Assembly (NCBI RefSeq): GCF_050279675.1
Contig: NZ_JBNNUK010000001.1
Span: 372,001-436,000 of the forward strand
Source of the DNA: Viridibacillus sp050279675
Lineage (GTDB): Bacteria; Bacillota; Bacilli; Bacillales_A; Planococcaceae
DNA: 64,000 nt
Direction: 5' to 3'
Shown here piece by piece: positions 46,123 through 54,385 of the stretch. A program made the translations under genes and the position numbers. Position 1 is the stretch's first letter, and every line of letters begins with the position of its first letter. The notes under the pieces are model-generated. The model was given only the letters and a program-made list of their open reading frames with translations, made no database searches and was not told the DNA's origin.

Positions 46123-46212
46123 TATTGAAAAAAATAGCAATAGCTGCGTTTGTATGCTTAAATGTATTGTGTTACACTATGTCCATTCTTTACAGTATCG
46201 GGGGAAAATTTC

Positions 46213-46872
46213 ATGAAAAAAGAATTTGTTGTCATTGGTTTAGGTCGTTTTGGTGGCAGTATTGTTTCGGAGCTGATACAACAAGGTGCTGATGTAATGG
46301 CAATAGATAAACAACCAGAAAGAGTGGACGAGTTTGCTCCTATCGCCACGCAGGCAGTCGTAGCAGATACGACGGATGAATCTGTTTTGAAGTCACTTGG
46401 GATCCGTAACTTTGAACATGTAATTATAGCAATTGGTGACGACATCCAATCAAGTATTTTAACTACATTGATGTTAAAAGAAATTGGCGTGCAGAAAATT
46501 ACTGTGAAGGCCCAAAATGATTACCATGAAAAAGTTTTACGAAAAATTGGAGCTGATCATGTTGTTCATCCAGAACGTGATATGGGGATTCGTATTGCGA
46601 ATAATATGATGTCAAATAATGTACTCGATTACTTGGAATTATCTGATGAACATTCAATTATGGAGATTAAGGCAAATCATTTAATAGAAGGCCATACAAT
46701 CATTAACTTAGATATCAGGGTAAGATATGGTATTAATATTGTAGCGATTAAAAGAGGGCACGAAATCATCGTTTCACCGCAAGCGGATGAGATCATTCAT
46801 GAAGGTGATATTTTAATTGTTATAGGAGCAGATGTTGATATTAGTCGCTTTGAGAAGAAAATGATGAATTAA
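46213..46872 (+). CDS. ktrC: Potassium channel RCK regulator KtrC
   Basis: A 219-residue cytoplasmic gating subunit for a Ktr pore. The RCK_N Rossmann domain opens FVVIGLGRFGGSIVSEL and binds ATP/ADP. The RCK_C domain (about 135-219) is the c-di-AMP site in KtrA/KtrC proteins. The ATG is preferred: GGGGGA lies nine bases upstream, while the longer frame opens with a non-conserved, Cys-containing leader. The pore partner is probably the Ktr gene at the start of the window. rnjA follows convergently as in B. subtilis. Confidence 0.93.
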   Translation: MKKEFVVIGLGRFGGSIVSELIQQGADVMAIDKQPERVDEFAPIATQAVVADTTDESVLKSLGIRNFEHVIIAIGDDIQSSILTTLMLKEIGVQKITVKAQNDYHEKVLRKIGADHVVHPERDMGIRIANNMMSNNVLDYLELSDEHSIMEIKANHLIEGHTIINLDIRVRYGINIVAIKRGHEIIVSPQADEIIHEGDILIVIGADVDISRFEKKMMN

Positions 46873-46885
46873 GAGTAAAGTTTTT

Positions 46886-46930
46886 TAAGGATCATTCATT
46901 TCGAGAGCTAGGGATGAATGATCCTTTTGT
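46886..46930 (+). terminator. Terminator after ktrC
   Basis: The long perfect stem AAGGATCATTCAT / ATGAATGATCCTT with T residues following. Confidence 0.88.
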
Positions 46931-46981
46931 AGATTAAATGGTACATTATATTACATTCTTATTGACTTTCACCATAAAAAT

Positions 46982-47018
46982 ATTAAAAGGGTAGAGATTT
47001 TAAAATCTCTACCCTTTT
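46982..47018 (-). terminator. Terminator of the rpoY-rnjA operon
   Basis: The perfect stem AAAAGGGTAGAGATTTT / AAAATCTCTACCCTTTT just beyond the rnjA stop codon. T-rich on the minus strand. Confidence 0.9.
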
Positions 47019-47022
47019 GAAA

Positions 47023-48690
47023 TCAAACTTCCATGATAATCGGCAAAATCATTGGACGACGTTTTGTTTTTTCAAACAAGTATGGTCCTAATGCATCAGT
47101 GATATCATTTTTCAATTCTGACCACTGAGGTGTTTTGTCTTGTAAGGTACGTTGTAAGTGACGGTTCAACATTTGTTGAGCTTCATTAATCATCATACCT
47201 GATTCACGCATATATACGAAACCACGAGAGATAATATCTGGGCCGGAAACAATTTTCTGTGTCTCCATATTCACGCTGACCACAACAATGACTAAACCTT
47301 CTTCGGAAAGGATACGGCGATCGCGTAATACGATATTACCGATATCTCCAATTCCATTACCATCAATGTATACATCACCAGAAGGAATTCGGCCCGATAC
47401 AGCAGCCGTATTAGGGCTAAGTGCAAGGACGTCACCATTTTCCATGATGAACGTATTGTCTGGTTCTACGTCACAATCAATAGCTAAATCAGCATGCATA
47501 CGAAGCATGCGGTACTCACCATGAATTGGCATAAAGAATTTTGGTTTAATCAGTCGAAGCATTAGTTTTTGTTCTTCTTGAGAACCGTGACCAGAAGTAT
47601 GAATGTTATTCAATGAACCATGAATAACTTCTGCACCTGCACGGAATAATGAGTTAATTGTTTTATTAACGCTAATTGTGTTCCCTGGGATTGGTGAAGA
47701 TGAAAATACAACAGTATCGCCAGGCTGAATTTGGATTTGACGGTGAGTTCCGTTGGCAATACGAGAAAGTGCTGCCATTGGTTCACCTTGGCTACCTGTA
47801 CAAAGAATCAATACTTCGTTAGCTGGCAAACGATTTAATGTTTGTGAATCAACAAACGTTTCTTTTGGTGCAGTGATATAGCCCAATTCACGACCAATTG
47901 TAATGGCGTTATCCATACTTCTGCCAAATACGGCGATTTTACGTCCGTGTCTAGCCGCAGCATCTGTAACTTGTTGTAAACGGTGAATATTTGAAGCGAA
48001 TGTTGCAAAAATAAGACGACCTTCTACTTTACGTAGAATTTCATCAATACTTTCTCCAACTTTGCGTTCAGACATTGTGAAATTAGGAACTTCGGCATTT
48101 GTACTATCAGATAGTAGACATAACACGCCATCGCGTCCGATTTCAGCCATTTTTGTTAAGTTTGCTGGTTCACCAACAGGTGTGAAGTCGAATTTGAAAT
48201 CTCCTGTATGAACAATATTACCAGGAGGAGTTTTCACGACAATACCGTATGCATCCGGAATGCTGTGTGTTGTTCTAAAGAAGCTCACAGAAGTTTTACG
48301 GAATTTAATAATGTCCTCTTCTTGGATTTCAATCATTTTTGTTTGGCGAAGTAAACCATGCTCGTCCAATTTATTACGTAACAAACCTAGTGCAAGCTTG
48401 CCGCCGTATACAGGAATGTTAATTTGACGTAGCAAATAAGGAATACCACCAATATGATCTTCATGACCATGTGTAATGAAAAGACCTTTAATCTTGTCTA
48501 CATTTCTTACTAAGTAAGTGTAGTCTGGTATTACATAGTCAATACCTAATAGATCATCCTCAGGGAATTTAATTCCTGCGTCAATCAAGATAATTTCATC
48601 TTGGAATTGTACGGCATACGTATTTTTACCGATTTCGCCCAGTCCGCCGAGTGCGAAAACCGCTGTTTGGTCATTTTTGACAAACTTCAT
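47023..48690 (-). CDS. rnjA: Ribonuclease J1
   Basis: 5'-3' exonuclease and endonuclease of mRNA turnover and 16S maturation. A 555-residue beta-CASP metallo-beta-lactamase. The metal site HGHEDHIGG (around residue 75) is intact, with SDSTNAE and HTSGHGSQEE further on. The C-terminal domain is present. It follows rpoY by four bases, the order known in B. subtilis. Confidence 0.96.
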   Translation of the reverse strand: MKFVKNDQTAVFALGGLGEIGKNTYAVQFQDEIILIDAGIKFPEDDLLGIDYVIPDYTYLVRNVDKIKGLFITHGHEDHIGGIPYLLRQINIPVYGGKLALGLLRNKLDEHGLLRQTKMIEIQEEDIIKFRKTSVSFFRTTHSIPDAYGIVVKTPPGNIVHTGDFKFDFTPVGEPANLTKMAEIGRDGVLCLLSDSTNAEVPNFTMSERKVGESIDEILRKVEGRLIFATFASNIHRLQQVTDAAARHGRKIAVFGRSMDNAITIGRELGYITAPKETFVDSQTLNRLPANEVLILCTGSQGEPMAALSRIANGTHRQIQIQPGDTVVFSSSPIPGNTISVNKTINSLFRAGAEVIHGSLNNIHTSGHGSQEEQKLMLRLIKPKFFMPIHGEYRMLRMHADLAIDCDVEPDNTFIMENGDVLALSPNTAAVSGRIPSGDVYIDGNGIGDIGNIVLRDRRILSEEGLVIVVVSVNMETQKIVSGPDIISRGFVYMRESGMMINEAQQMLNRHLQRTLQDKTPQWSELKNDITDALGPYLFEKTKRRPMILPIIMEV

Positions 48691-48694
48691 ACGT

Positions 48695-48904
48695 TTAGAG
48701 TTTCTCCACGTGGAAATGTTCGCTTGCTTGTTCGTACTCTAAGTAGTTTCCTTCAAGCAATTGAACAAATTCGATATTGTAGTTACGGTCTTTAAGTTTT
48801 TGACGAACTTCACGCTCATCTGCCGCTTCTAAGTATAAGCTTTTAGTATTTTCGCGAACTGGTACTTCAAGCGCATTTTCTTGATAATAAACTTTGTAAA
48901 TCAT
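48695..48904 (-). CDS. rpoY: RNA polymerase epsilon subunit
   Basis: The 69-residue small RNA polymerase-associated protein (formerly YkzG) found in Firmicutes. It opens MIYKVYYQENALEVPVREN and ends EYEQASEHFHVE, both family-typical. Length and position directly upstream of rnjA match B. subtilis. AGGAGAG lies upstream on the minus strand. B. subtilis cells lacking it have mild phenotypes. Confidence 0.93.
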   Translation of the reverse strand: MIYKVYYQENALEVPVRENTKSLYLEAADEREVRQKLKDRNYNIEFVQLLEGNYLEYEQASEHFHVEKL

Positions 48905-48970
48905 AATATGCTCTCCTTTAACACGTTCAAAATAATTGCATTTCCTTTATATTATCACGCTAGTAACTTA

Positions 48971-49004
48971 AAATAAAGAAAAGCCCTCCAAAATTATGAA
49001 GGGC
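48971..49004 (-). terminator. Terminator of the 23-residue peptide gene
   Basis: On the minus strand the stem GCCCTTC / GGAGGGC with an 8-base loop is followed by TTTTCTTTATTTT. Confidence 0.75.
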
Positions 49005-49012
49005 AAATATAC

Positions 49013-49084
49013 TTAAGCGATTGTTTTTTTTCCGAGCAAGCCATTAAGCCGTTTCAACAATTGTTTTTTAAGGCGTTTAAACAT
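49013..49084 (-). CDS. Free-standing 23-residue cationic amphipathic peptide
   Basis: A tiny gene too short for normal ORF calling. It encodes 23 residues opening MFKRLKKQLLKRLNGLLGKK. The peptide has eight Lys/Arg and no acidic residue, with Leu spaced to give a helix with a hydrophobic and a basic face. On the minus strand GAGGAG lies nine bases before the ATG, a TATAAT/TTTACA promoter lies 20-50 bases ahead, and a hairpin terminator follows the stop by about 10 bases. I do not recognise the family. It might act at a membrane or bind RNA or a protein; all roles are inference. Confidence 0.65.
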   Translation of the reverse strand: MFKRLKKQLLKRLNGLLGKKTIA

Positions 49085-49105
49085 GGCATATCACTCCTCG
49101 TGGAC

Positions 49106-49134
49106 ATTATACAATATTAGGTTATTACTGTAAA
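49106..49134 (-). promoter_or_regulatory. Promoter of the 23-residue peptide gene
   Basis: On the minus strand TTTACA and TATAAT are separated by exactly 17 bases, ending 22 bases before the start codon, so the leader would be very short. Confidence 0.75.
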
Positions 49135-49186
49135 GTTTTTTTACTTAACAAATGGAAATACAAGAAAAGAGAGGGAGTAATTTAGT

Positions 49187-49960
49187 ATGCAGAAAAGAAT
49201 ATTGTTTTTTGATATTGACGGTACACTCTTTAATTCGAAAAAAGAAATTCCACAGACAACAATTGAGGCGGTCAAAAAAGCAAAAGATAATGGTCATGAA
49301 GTGGTTATTGCTACGGGTAGAGCTCCGTTTATGATTCAGGAAGTTCTTGAAACGCTAAAAATAGACTCTTATGTTTGTTTCAATGGTCAATACGTTGTGT
49401 ATAAGGGGCAGCCCATCTCATTGAAGCCGGTGCCACTCGAACAACTGAAGGCTCTTGTAAACTATGTGGAGAAACAGGACAAGCCATTAGTTTTTTTAGA
49501 TGATCAAGAGATGGTTACTTCGGTTCCAGAGCATCATCAGATAAAGGAAAGCTTGACTTCTTTACTCTATCCTATGCCAAGACTGGATAAAAATTTCTAC
49601 TTAAATCATCCTATTTATCAAGTGTTATTATATGTAAGTGTCGAGGAAGAAGAAGAGTATGCAAAGGCTTTTCCTGAACTGCAGTTAGTTCGTTGGCATA
49701 CTTATTGTTGTGATGTATTAAATAAAGGTGTTTCTAAAGCTTATGGGATTGAACGATTACTTGAATATACAAAATTTGATATGCAAGATGCAGTAGCTTT
49801 CGGTGATGGATTAAATGACGTTGAAATGCTAACGGCAGTTGGAACAGGTGTAGCGATGGGGAATGGTCATGTGAAAGCGAAAGCTGTTGCGAGTTTTGTG
49901 ACTGATCATGTAGATGAAGATGGATTAGTAAAAGCAATGGAAAAATTACAATTGGTATAA
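49187..49960 (+). CDS. ykrA: HAD-superfamily Cof-type phosphatase (YkrA)
   Basis: A 257-residue cytosolic haloacid-dehalogenase phosphatase, Cof subfamily (C2B cap). Motif I is FFDIDGTLFNSKK with the nucleophile Asp. Motif II is the ATGRAPF region. Motif IV is AFGDGLNDVEML near the C-terminus. Substrate unknown, probably a sugar phosphate or flavin-type phosphate. GGGAG is nine bases before the ATG. Convergent with def, as ykrA-ykrB in B. subtilis. Confidence 0.92.
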   Translation: MQKRILFFDIDGTLFNSKKEIPQTTIEAVKKAKDNGHEVVIATGRAPFMIQEVLETLKIDSYVCFNGQYVVYKGQPISLKPVPLEQLKALVNYVEKQDKPLVFLDDQEMVTSVPEHHQIKESLTSLLYPMPRLDKNFYLNHPIYQVLLYVSVEEEEEYAKAFPELQLVRWHTYCCDVLNKGVSKAYGIERLLEYTKFDMQDAVAFGDGLNDVEMLTAVGTGVAMGNGHVKAKAVASFVTDHVDEDGLVKAMEKLQLV

Positions 49961-49969
49961 AAAACAATA

Positions 49970-50012
49970 AAAAAGCCTTACTATAAATTAAAGTTTCATA
50001 GTAAGGCTTTTT
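49970..50012. terminator. Bidirectional terminator between ykrA and def
   Basis: The stem AAAAAGCCTTACTAT / ATAGTAAGGCTTTTT separates the two convergent genes. Confidence 0.92.
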
Positions 50013-50015
50013 ATG

Positions 50016-50573
50016 TTAATTATTTTCAATTGGTTGAGAATTAGGTACATCCGCGAATGGGTTGGATTCATTAATATGATCATAGAACATGACACCATTT
50101 AAATGATCTAATTCATGTTGAAACGCAATTGCGGGTATGCCTTTTAAGCGCATTTTTTTTTCTTCACCATCGAGTGTATGGAATTTAACTGTAATACGTG
50201 CATGACGTGGTACATAACCAGCTACATTACGATCAACTGATAAACAACCTTCACCATTTGTTAAAAAAGTATTTTCAACTGAATGACTAATGATTTTCGG
50301 GTTTACAGCTACGAAACTGATTTGATTATCATTGTCATCAGGTAGATGCAGAGCAAACATTCTTTTTGATTCATTTATTTGTGGAGCGGCAATACCTATT
50401 CCGGAACGCAAGCTATATTTTTCACTTATTACAGGGTCTTGACTATTAATAAGGAATTCAAGTAAGTCTTGACCTAACTTTTTATCCTCAGTTGATAGGG
50501 GGAAAGTTAGTTCTTTCGCGCGGGTACGTAATGTTGGATGGCCTTCGCGAATTACATTATCCATTAAAATCAT
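50016..50573 (-). CDS. def: Peptide deformylase (YkrB/DefB type)
   Basis: Removes the N-formyl group from nascent proteins. 185 residues with all three family motifs: GIGIAAPQI, EGCLSV (metal-ligand Cys) and QHELDHLNG (two metal-ligand His and catalytic Glu). The ATG eight bases after AAAGGAAG is used; a longer frame starting 12 codons upstream is unlikely because its first residues are not conserved and precede the ribosome site. Confidence 0.95.
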   Translation of the reverse strand: MILMDNVIREGHPTLRTRAKELTFPLSTEDKKLGQDLLEFLINSQDPVISEKYSLRSGIGIAAPQINESKRMFALHLPDDNDNQISFVAVNPKIISHSVENTFLTNGEGCLSVDRNVAGYVPRHARITVKFHTLDGEEKKMRLKGIPAIAFQHELDHLNGVMFYDHINESNPFADVPNSQPIENN

Positions 50574-50808
50574 TTCGTTTCTTCCTTTCGATACAAAATC
50601 TATATCCATAGTATAACGAACAACGACAATCGTTCAATGGAAAAGAGAGATTCTTAGAAGATTATTTGTTTAAGTTCCCGACATCTGGGAATACATAATA
50701 CGAGGTGAAAAACTGTTCTAGTAAAGAGTGATAAAAAAAAACTGTTGTATAATACAGTTGTCTAAATGTTTATGGTACAGGTATTTCTGAATAATAAGAA
50801 TAAAATAA
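50574..50808. other. Gene-free stretch between def and pdhA regulatory sites
   Basis: I see no ORF or hairpin with support here. It must hold the minus-strand def promoter, which I cannot fix with confidence. Confidence 0.4.
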
Positions 50809-50822
50809 TGTAAGCATTATCA
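50809..50822 (+). promoter_or_regulatory. Candidate CcpA (cre) site upstream of pdhA
   Basis: TGTAAGCATTATCA matches the cre consensus TGWAANCGNTNWCA at 13 of 14 positions. It lies just upstream of the -35 element, the placement at which CcpA activates (as at ackA). Confidence 0.5.
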
Positions 50823-50831
50823 TAACAATGA

Positions 50832-50860
50832 TTGACCTATTTATTTTAATTCAGTATACT
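50832..50860 (+). promoter_or_regulatory. Promoter of pdhABCD
   Basis: TTGACC and TATACT separated by 17 bases, with a leader of about 65 bases before pdhA. Confidence 0.7.
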
Positions 50861-50931
50861 GAAAATGAAGAAACGTTGTATTACTAAAACGAAAAAAATT
50901 TATAATACAGACACAGAGGAGATGTGGTAAC

Positions 50932-52047
50932 ATGGCTTCACAAAAATCAAAGCAATTCGATCCAGTTGCAAACTTGCATGAGATTGAAGAAAAATTTGAA
51001 ATGTTTCAGATTTTGAATGAGGAAGGCGAAATTGTTAACTCAGATGCAGATCCGAAACTATCGGATACTGAACTAGTTGAATTAATGAGCCGAATGGTTT
51101 TCACACGTATTTTAGACCAACGTTCAATCTCATTGAACCGTCAAGGACGCTTAGGATTCTATGCACCAACAGCGGGCCAAGAAGCTTCTCAAATTGCTTC
51201 TCACTATGCACTTGAAAAAGAAGATTATATTTTACCGGGATATCGTGATGTGCCTCAAATTGTTTGGCACGGACTACCGCTTTATAAAGCATTCTTATTC
51301 TCACGTGGACATTTCATAGGTAATCAAATTCCTGAAGGTGTTAATGTGTTACCACCACAAATTATTATTGGTGCTCAGTATATTCAAACAGCTGGAGTTG
51401 CACTTGGTATGCAAAAACGAGGCAAAAAATCCGTTGCTGTAACTTATACGGGTGATGGTGGTTCGTCTCAAGGGGACTTCTATGAAGGTATTAACTTTGC
51501 AGGAGCGTTTCGTTCACCAGCAATCTTCATCGTTCAAAATAACCAATTTGCTATTTCTACACCACGTGAATTGCAAACAGCTGCAAAAACAATCGCTCAA
51601 AAAGGAATTGCGGCAGGTATTCCTAGTATCTTAGTAGATGGAATGGATCCACTTGCAGTATTCGTAGCAACTCGTGATGCTCGCCAACGTGCTGTAAATG
51701 GAGAAGGTCCTTCGTTAATTGAAACAATGTGTTACCGTTATGGTCCACATACAATGGCTGGAGATGATCCAACTCGTTACCGTACTTCTGATACAGATTC
51801 ACAATGGGAAAAGAAAGATCCAATTGTACGTTTCCGTAAATACTTAGAAGCAAAAGGTTTATGGAGCGAAGAAAAAGAAGCAGAAGTAATTGAAAAAGCT
51901 AAAGAAGAAATTAAAGCAGCTGTCAAAGAAGCGGATGCGGCACCAAAACAAAAAGTAACAGAACTGATCCGTAATATGAATGATGGCGATTTACCATATA
52001 ATTTACAAGAACAATACGAAATCTTCAAAGAGAAGGAGTCGAAATAA
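50932..52047 (+). CDS. pdhA: Pyruvate dehydrogenase E1 alpha subunit
   Basis: Thiamine-diphosphate-dependent subunit of the pyruvate dehydrogenase complex. 371 residues. The ThDP/Mg motif opens YTGDGGSSQGDFYEG and ends QNNQFAIS. The phosphorylation-loop region (RYGPHTMAGDDPTRYR) is conserved in bacterial E1 alpha. GAGGAGATGTGG lies upstream. pdhB starts three bases after the stop. First gene of the four-gene operon. Confidence 0.97.
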   Translation: MASQKSKQFDPVANLHEIEEKFEMFQILNEEGEIVNSDADPKLSDTELVELMSRMVFTRILDQRSISLNRQGRLGFYAPTAGQEASQIASHYALEKEDYILPGYRDVPQIVWHGLPLYKAFLFSRGHFIGNQIPEGVNVLPPQIIIGAQYIQTAGVALGMQKRGKKSVAVTYTGDGGSSQGDFYEGINFAGAFRSPAIFIVQNNQFAISTPRELQTAAKTIAQKGIAAGIPSILVDGMDPLAVFVATRDARQRAVNGEGPSLIETMCYRYGPHTMAGDDPTRYRTSDTDSQWEKKDPIVRFRKYLEAKGLWSEEKEAEVIEKAKEEIKAAVKEADAAPKQKVTELIRNMNDGDLPYNLQEQYEIFKEKESK

Positions 52048-52050
52048 CCG

Positions 52051-53028
52051 ATGGCACAACTGACGATGATTCAAGCAATTACAGACGCACTACGCTGCGA
52101 ACTAAAAGATGACGAAAACGTTCTAGTGTTCGGTGAAGACGTTGGTGTCAACGGAGGGGTTTTCCGTGCAACTGAAGGTCTTCAAAAGGAATTTGGTGAA
52201 GATCGCGTTTTTGATACGCCACTAGCAGAATCAGGAATTGGTGGATTAACAATCGGTCTTGCGCTTCAAGGTTTCCGTCCGGTTCCAGAAATACAATTCT
52301 TTGGTTTCATATATGAAGTAATGGACTCTGTAAGCGGTCAATTAGCACGTATGCGTTACCGTACAGGTGGAGCACTTGGTGCACCTGTTACAATCCGTTC
52401 TCCATTCGGCGGTGGTGTACATACACCAGAAATGCACTCAGACAGCTTAGAAGGTTTAATGGCATCTCAACCAGGATTAAAGGTAGTCGTACCTTCAACA
52501 CCTTATGATGCAAAAGGGTTACTAATCTCATCAATTCGTGATAATGACCCAGTAGTTTTCCTAGAGCATTTAAAATTATATCGCTCGTTCCGTGAAGAGG
52601 TTCCTGAAGAGTCTTATACAATTCCATTAGGAAAAGCTGATGTGAAGCGTGAAGGAACAGATTTGTCAATCTTTGCATACGGTGCAATGGTACATGAATC
52701 ACTAAAAGCTGCTGAATTATTAGAAAAAGAAGAGTACTCAGTTGAGGTTGTGGATTTACGAACTATTCAACCTCTAGATATTGAAACAATTATTGCTTCT
52801 GTTGAAAAAACAGGTCGTGCAGTTGTTGTTCAAGAGGCACAAAAACAAGCAGGTATTGCTGCTAATGTAGTTGCTGAAATTACAGAGCGTGCTATCCTTA
52901 GTCTTGAAGCGCCAGTACTTCGCGTAGCAGCACCGGATACAATCTACCCGTTCCCACAAGCAGAAGCAGTTTGGCTGCCTAATGCAAAAGATATTGTTGA
53001 AACAGCGAAAAAAGTACTAACATTCTAA
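52051..53028 (+). CDS. pdhB: Pyruvate dehydrogenase E1 beta subunit
   Basis: A 325-residue transketolase-like beta subunit with conserved segments VLVFGEDVGVNGGVFRATEG, TPLAESGIGG and the C-terminal swivel domain (VVDLRTIQPLD). AAGGAG lies before the ATG. It pairs with PdhA as the heterotetrameric decarboxylase. Confidence 0.97.
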   Translation: MAQLTMIQAITDALRCELKDDENVLVFGEDVGVNGGVFRATEGLQKEFGEDRVFDTPLAESGIGGLTIGLALQGFRPVPEIQFFGFIYEVMDSVSGQLARMRYRTGGALGAPVTIRSPFGGGVHTPEMHSDSLEGLMASQPGLKVVVPSTPYDAKGLLISSIRDNDPVVFLEHLKLYRSFREEVPEESYTIPLGKADVKREGTDLSIFAYGAMVHESLKAAELLEKEEYSVEVVDLRTIQPLDIETIIASVEKTGRAVVVQEAQKQAGIAANVVAEITERAILSLEAPVLRVAAPDTIYPFPQAEAVWLPNAKDIVETAKKVLTF

Positions 53029-53058
53029 TTCGTTTTCGAAACAGAAAGGGTGAAACAT

Positions 53059-54381
53059 ATGGCATTTGAATTTCGATTACCAGATATTGGTGAAGGAATC
53101 CATGAGGGTGAAATTGTAAAATGGTTCGTAAAAGCAGGTGACAAAATTCAAGAAGATGACGTGCTTTGTGAAGTGCAAAATGATAAAGCGGTCGTTGAAA
53201 TCCCTTCTCCGGTAGAAGGTACAGTTGAAGAAGTCCTTGTTGAAGAAGGTGTTCTTACAACAGTTGGTACAGTTTTACTAAGAGTAGACGCACCAGGATA
53301 TGAAGATATCCAACTAAAAGGTCATAATGATGAAGAAGAAACCACAAAAGAAGAACCAACAAAAGCTGCAGTTGAAGAAGCTCCGAAAGCAGAAACAACA
53401 ACAGTAGCATCAGAACCATCTGTGGAGGCTGACCCGAATAAACGTGTTATTGCAATGCCATCAGTCCGTAAGTTTGCACGTGACAATGACATTGATATTA
53501 AACAACTATCGGGTTCAGGTAAAAATGGACGTATTGTCAAAGAAGATGTGGAATCATTTATGAATGGTGGGCCATCTCAAACTGCAACACAGGCAGTTGA
53601 AGCACCAGTTGCAGAAGAGACTCCAGTTTCTGAAAAAATTAATGAAAAAGCTTCCGTACAACCAGTATTAGAAGGCGACTTCCCTGAAACACGTGAGAAA
53701 ATGTCGGGTATCCGTCGTGCAATTGCAAAAGCAATGGTTCATTCAAAACAAACAGCTCCACACGTAACATTAATGGACGAAGTGGATGTAACAGAACTTG
53801 TAGCACATCGCAAAAAATTCAAAGAAATCGCTCTTGAAAAAGGTATCAAACTTACTTATTTACCGTATGTAGTAAAAGCTTTAGTTAGCGCATTACGTGA
53901 ATTCCCTGAATTTAATCGATCACTTGATGATGCGACACAAGAAATTGTTCAAAAACACTATTATAATATCGGTATTGCTGCTGATACAGATAAAGGCTTA
54001 TTAGTTCCGGTTATTAAACATGCAGATCGCAAATCGGTATTTGCAGTTTCTGACGAGATTAATGAGCTTGCTACAAAAGCGCGTGACGGTAAATTAGCAC
54101 CAAATGAAATGAAAGGTGCATCTTGCTCGATTACGAACATAGGTTCTGCAGGTGGCCAATGGTTTACTCCAGTAATTAACCATCCTGAAGTAGCTATATT
54201 AGGAATTGGTCGAATTGCAGAGAAACCTGTAATAAAAAATGGTGAAATTGTAGCGGCACCTGTGTTAGCATTATCATTGAGCTTTGATCATCGAATGATC
54301 GACGGTGCTACAGCTCAACATGCGTTAAATCATATTAAGCGTTTGTTAAGCGAGCCCGAATTATTATTAATGGAGGCGTAA
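53059..54381 (+). CDS. pdhC: Pyruvate dehydrogenase E2 (dihydrolipoyl acetyltransferase)
   Basis: Core of the complex, 440 residues. The N-terminal lipoyl domain (1-80) has its modified Lys43 in QNDKAVVEIP. An Ala/Glu/Pro-rich linker leads to the E1/E3-binding domain (about 130-165, PSVRKFARDNDID). A second linker precedes the catalytic acetyltransferase domain (about 210-440) with active-site SFDHRMIDG. One lipoyl domain, as usual in Bacilli. The ATG is chosen over a GTG three codons earlier that overlaps AAAGGGTG. Confidence 0.96.
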   Translation: MAFEFRLPDIGEGIHEGEIVKWFVKAGDKIQEDDVLCEVQNDKAVVEIPSPVEGTVEEVLVEEGVLTTVGTVLLRVDAPGYEDIQLKGHNDEEETTKEEPTKAAVEEAPKAETTTVASEPSVEADPNKRVIAMPSVRKFARDNDIDIKQLSGSGKNGRIVKEDVESFMNGGPSQTATQAVEAPVAEETPVSEKINEKASVQPVLEGDFPETREKMSGIRRAIAKAMVHSKQTAPHVTLMDEVDVTELVAHRKKFKEIALEKGIKLTYLPYVVKALVSALREFPEFNRSLDDATQEIVQKHYYNIGIAADTDKGLLVPVIKHADRKSVFAVSDEINELATKARDGKLAPNEMKGASCSITNIGSAGGQWFTPVINHPEVAILGIGRIAEKPVIKNGEIVAAPVLALSLSFDHRMIDGATAQHALNHIKRLLSEPELLLMEA

Positions 54382-54385
54382 GAAA

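Noticed and set aside
46123..46212. c-di-AMP (ydaO) riboswitch ahead of ktrC
   Set aside because: The gap is only about 90 bases and lacks the long paired structure expected of this riboswitch.
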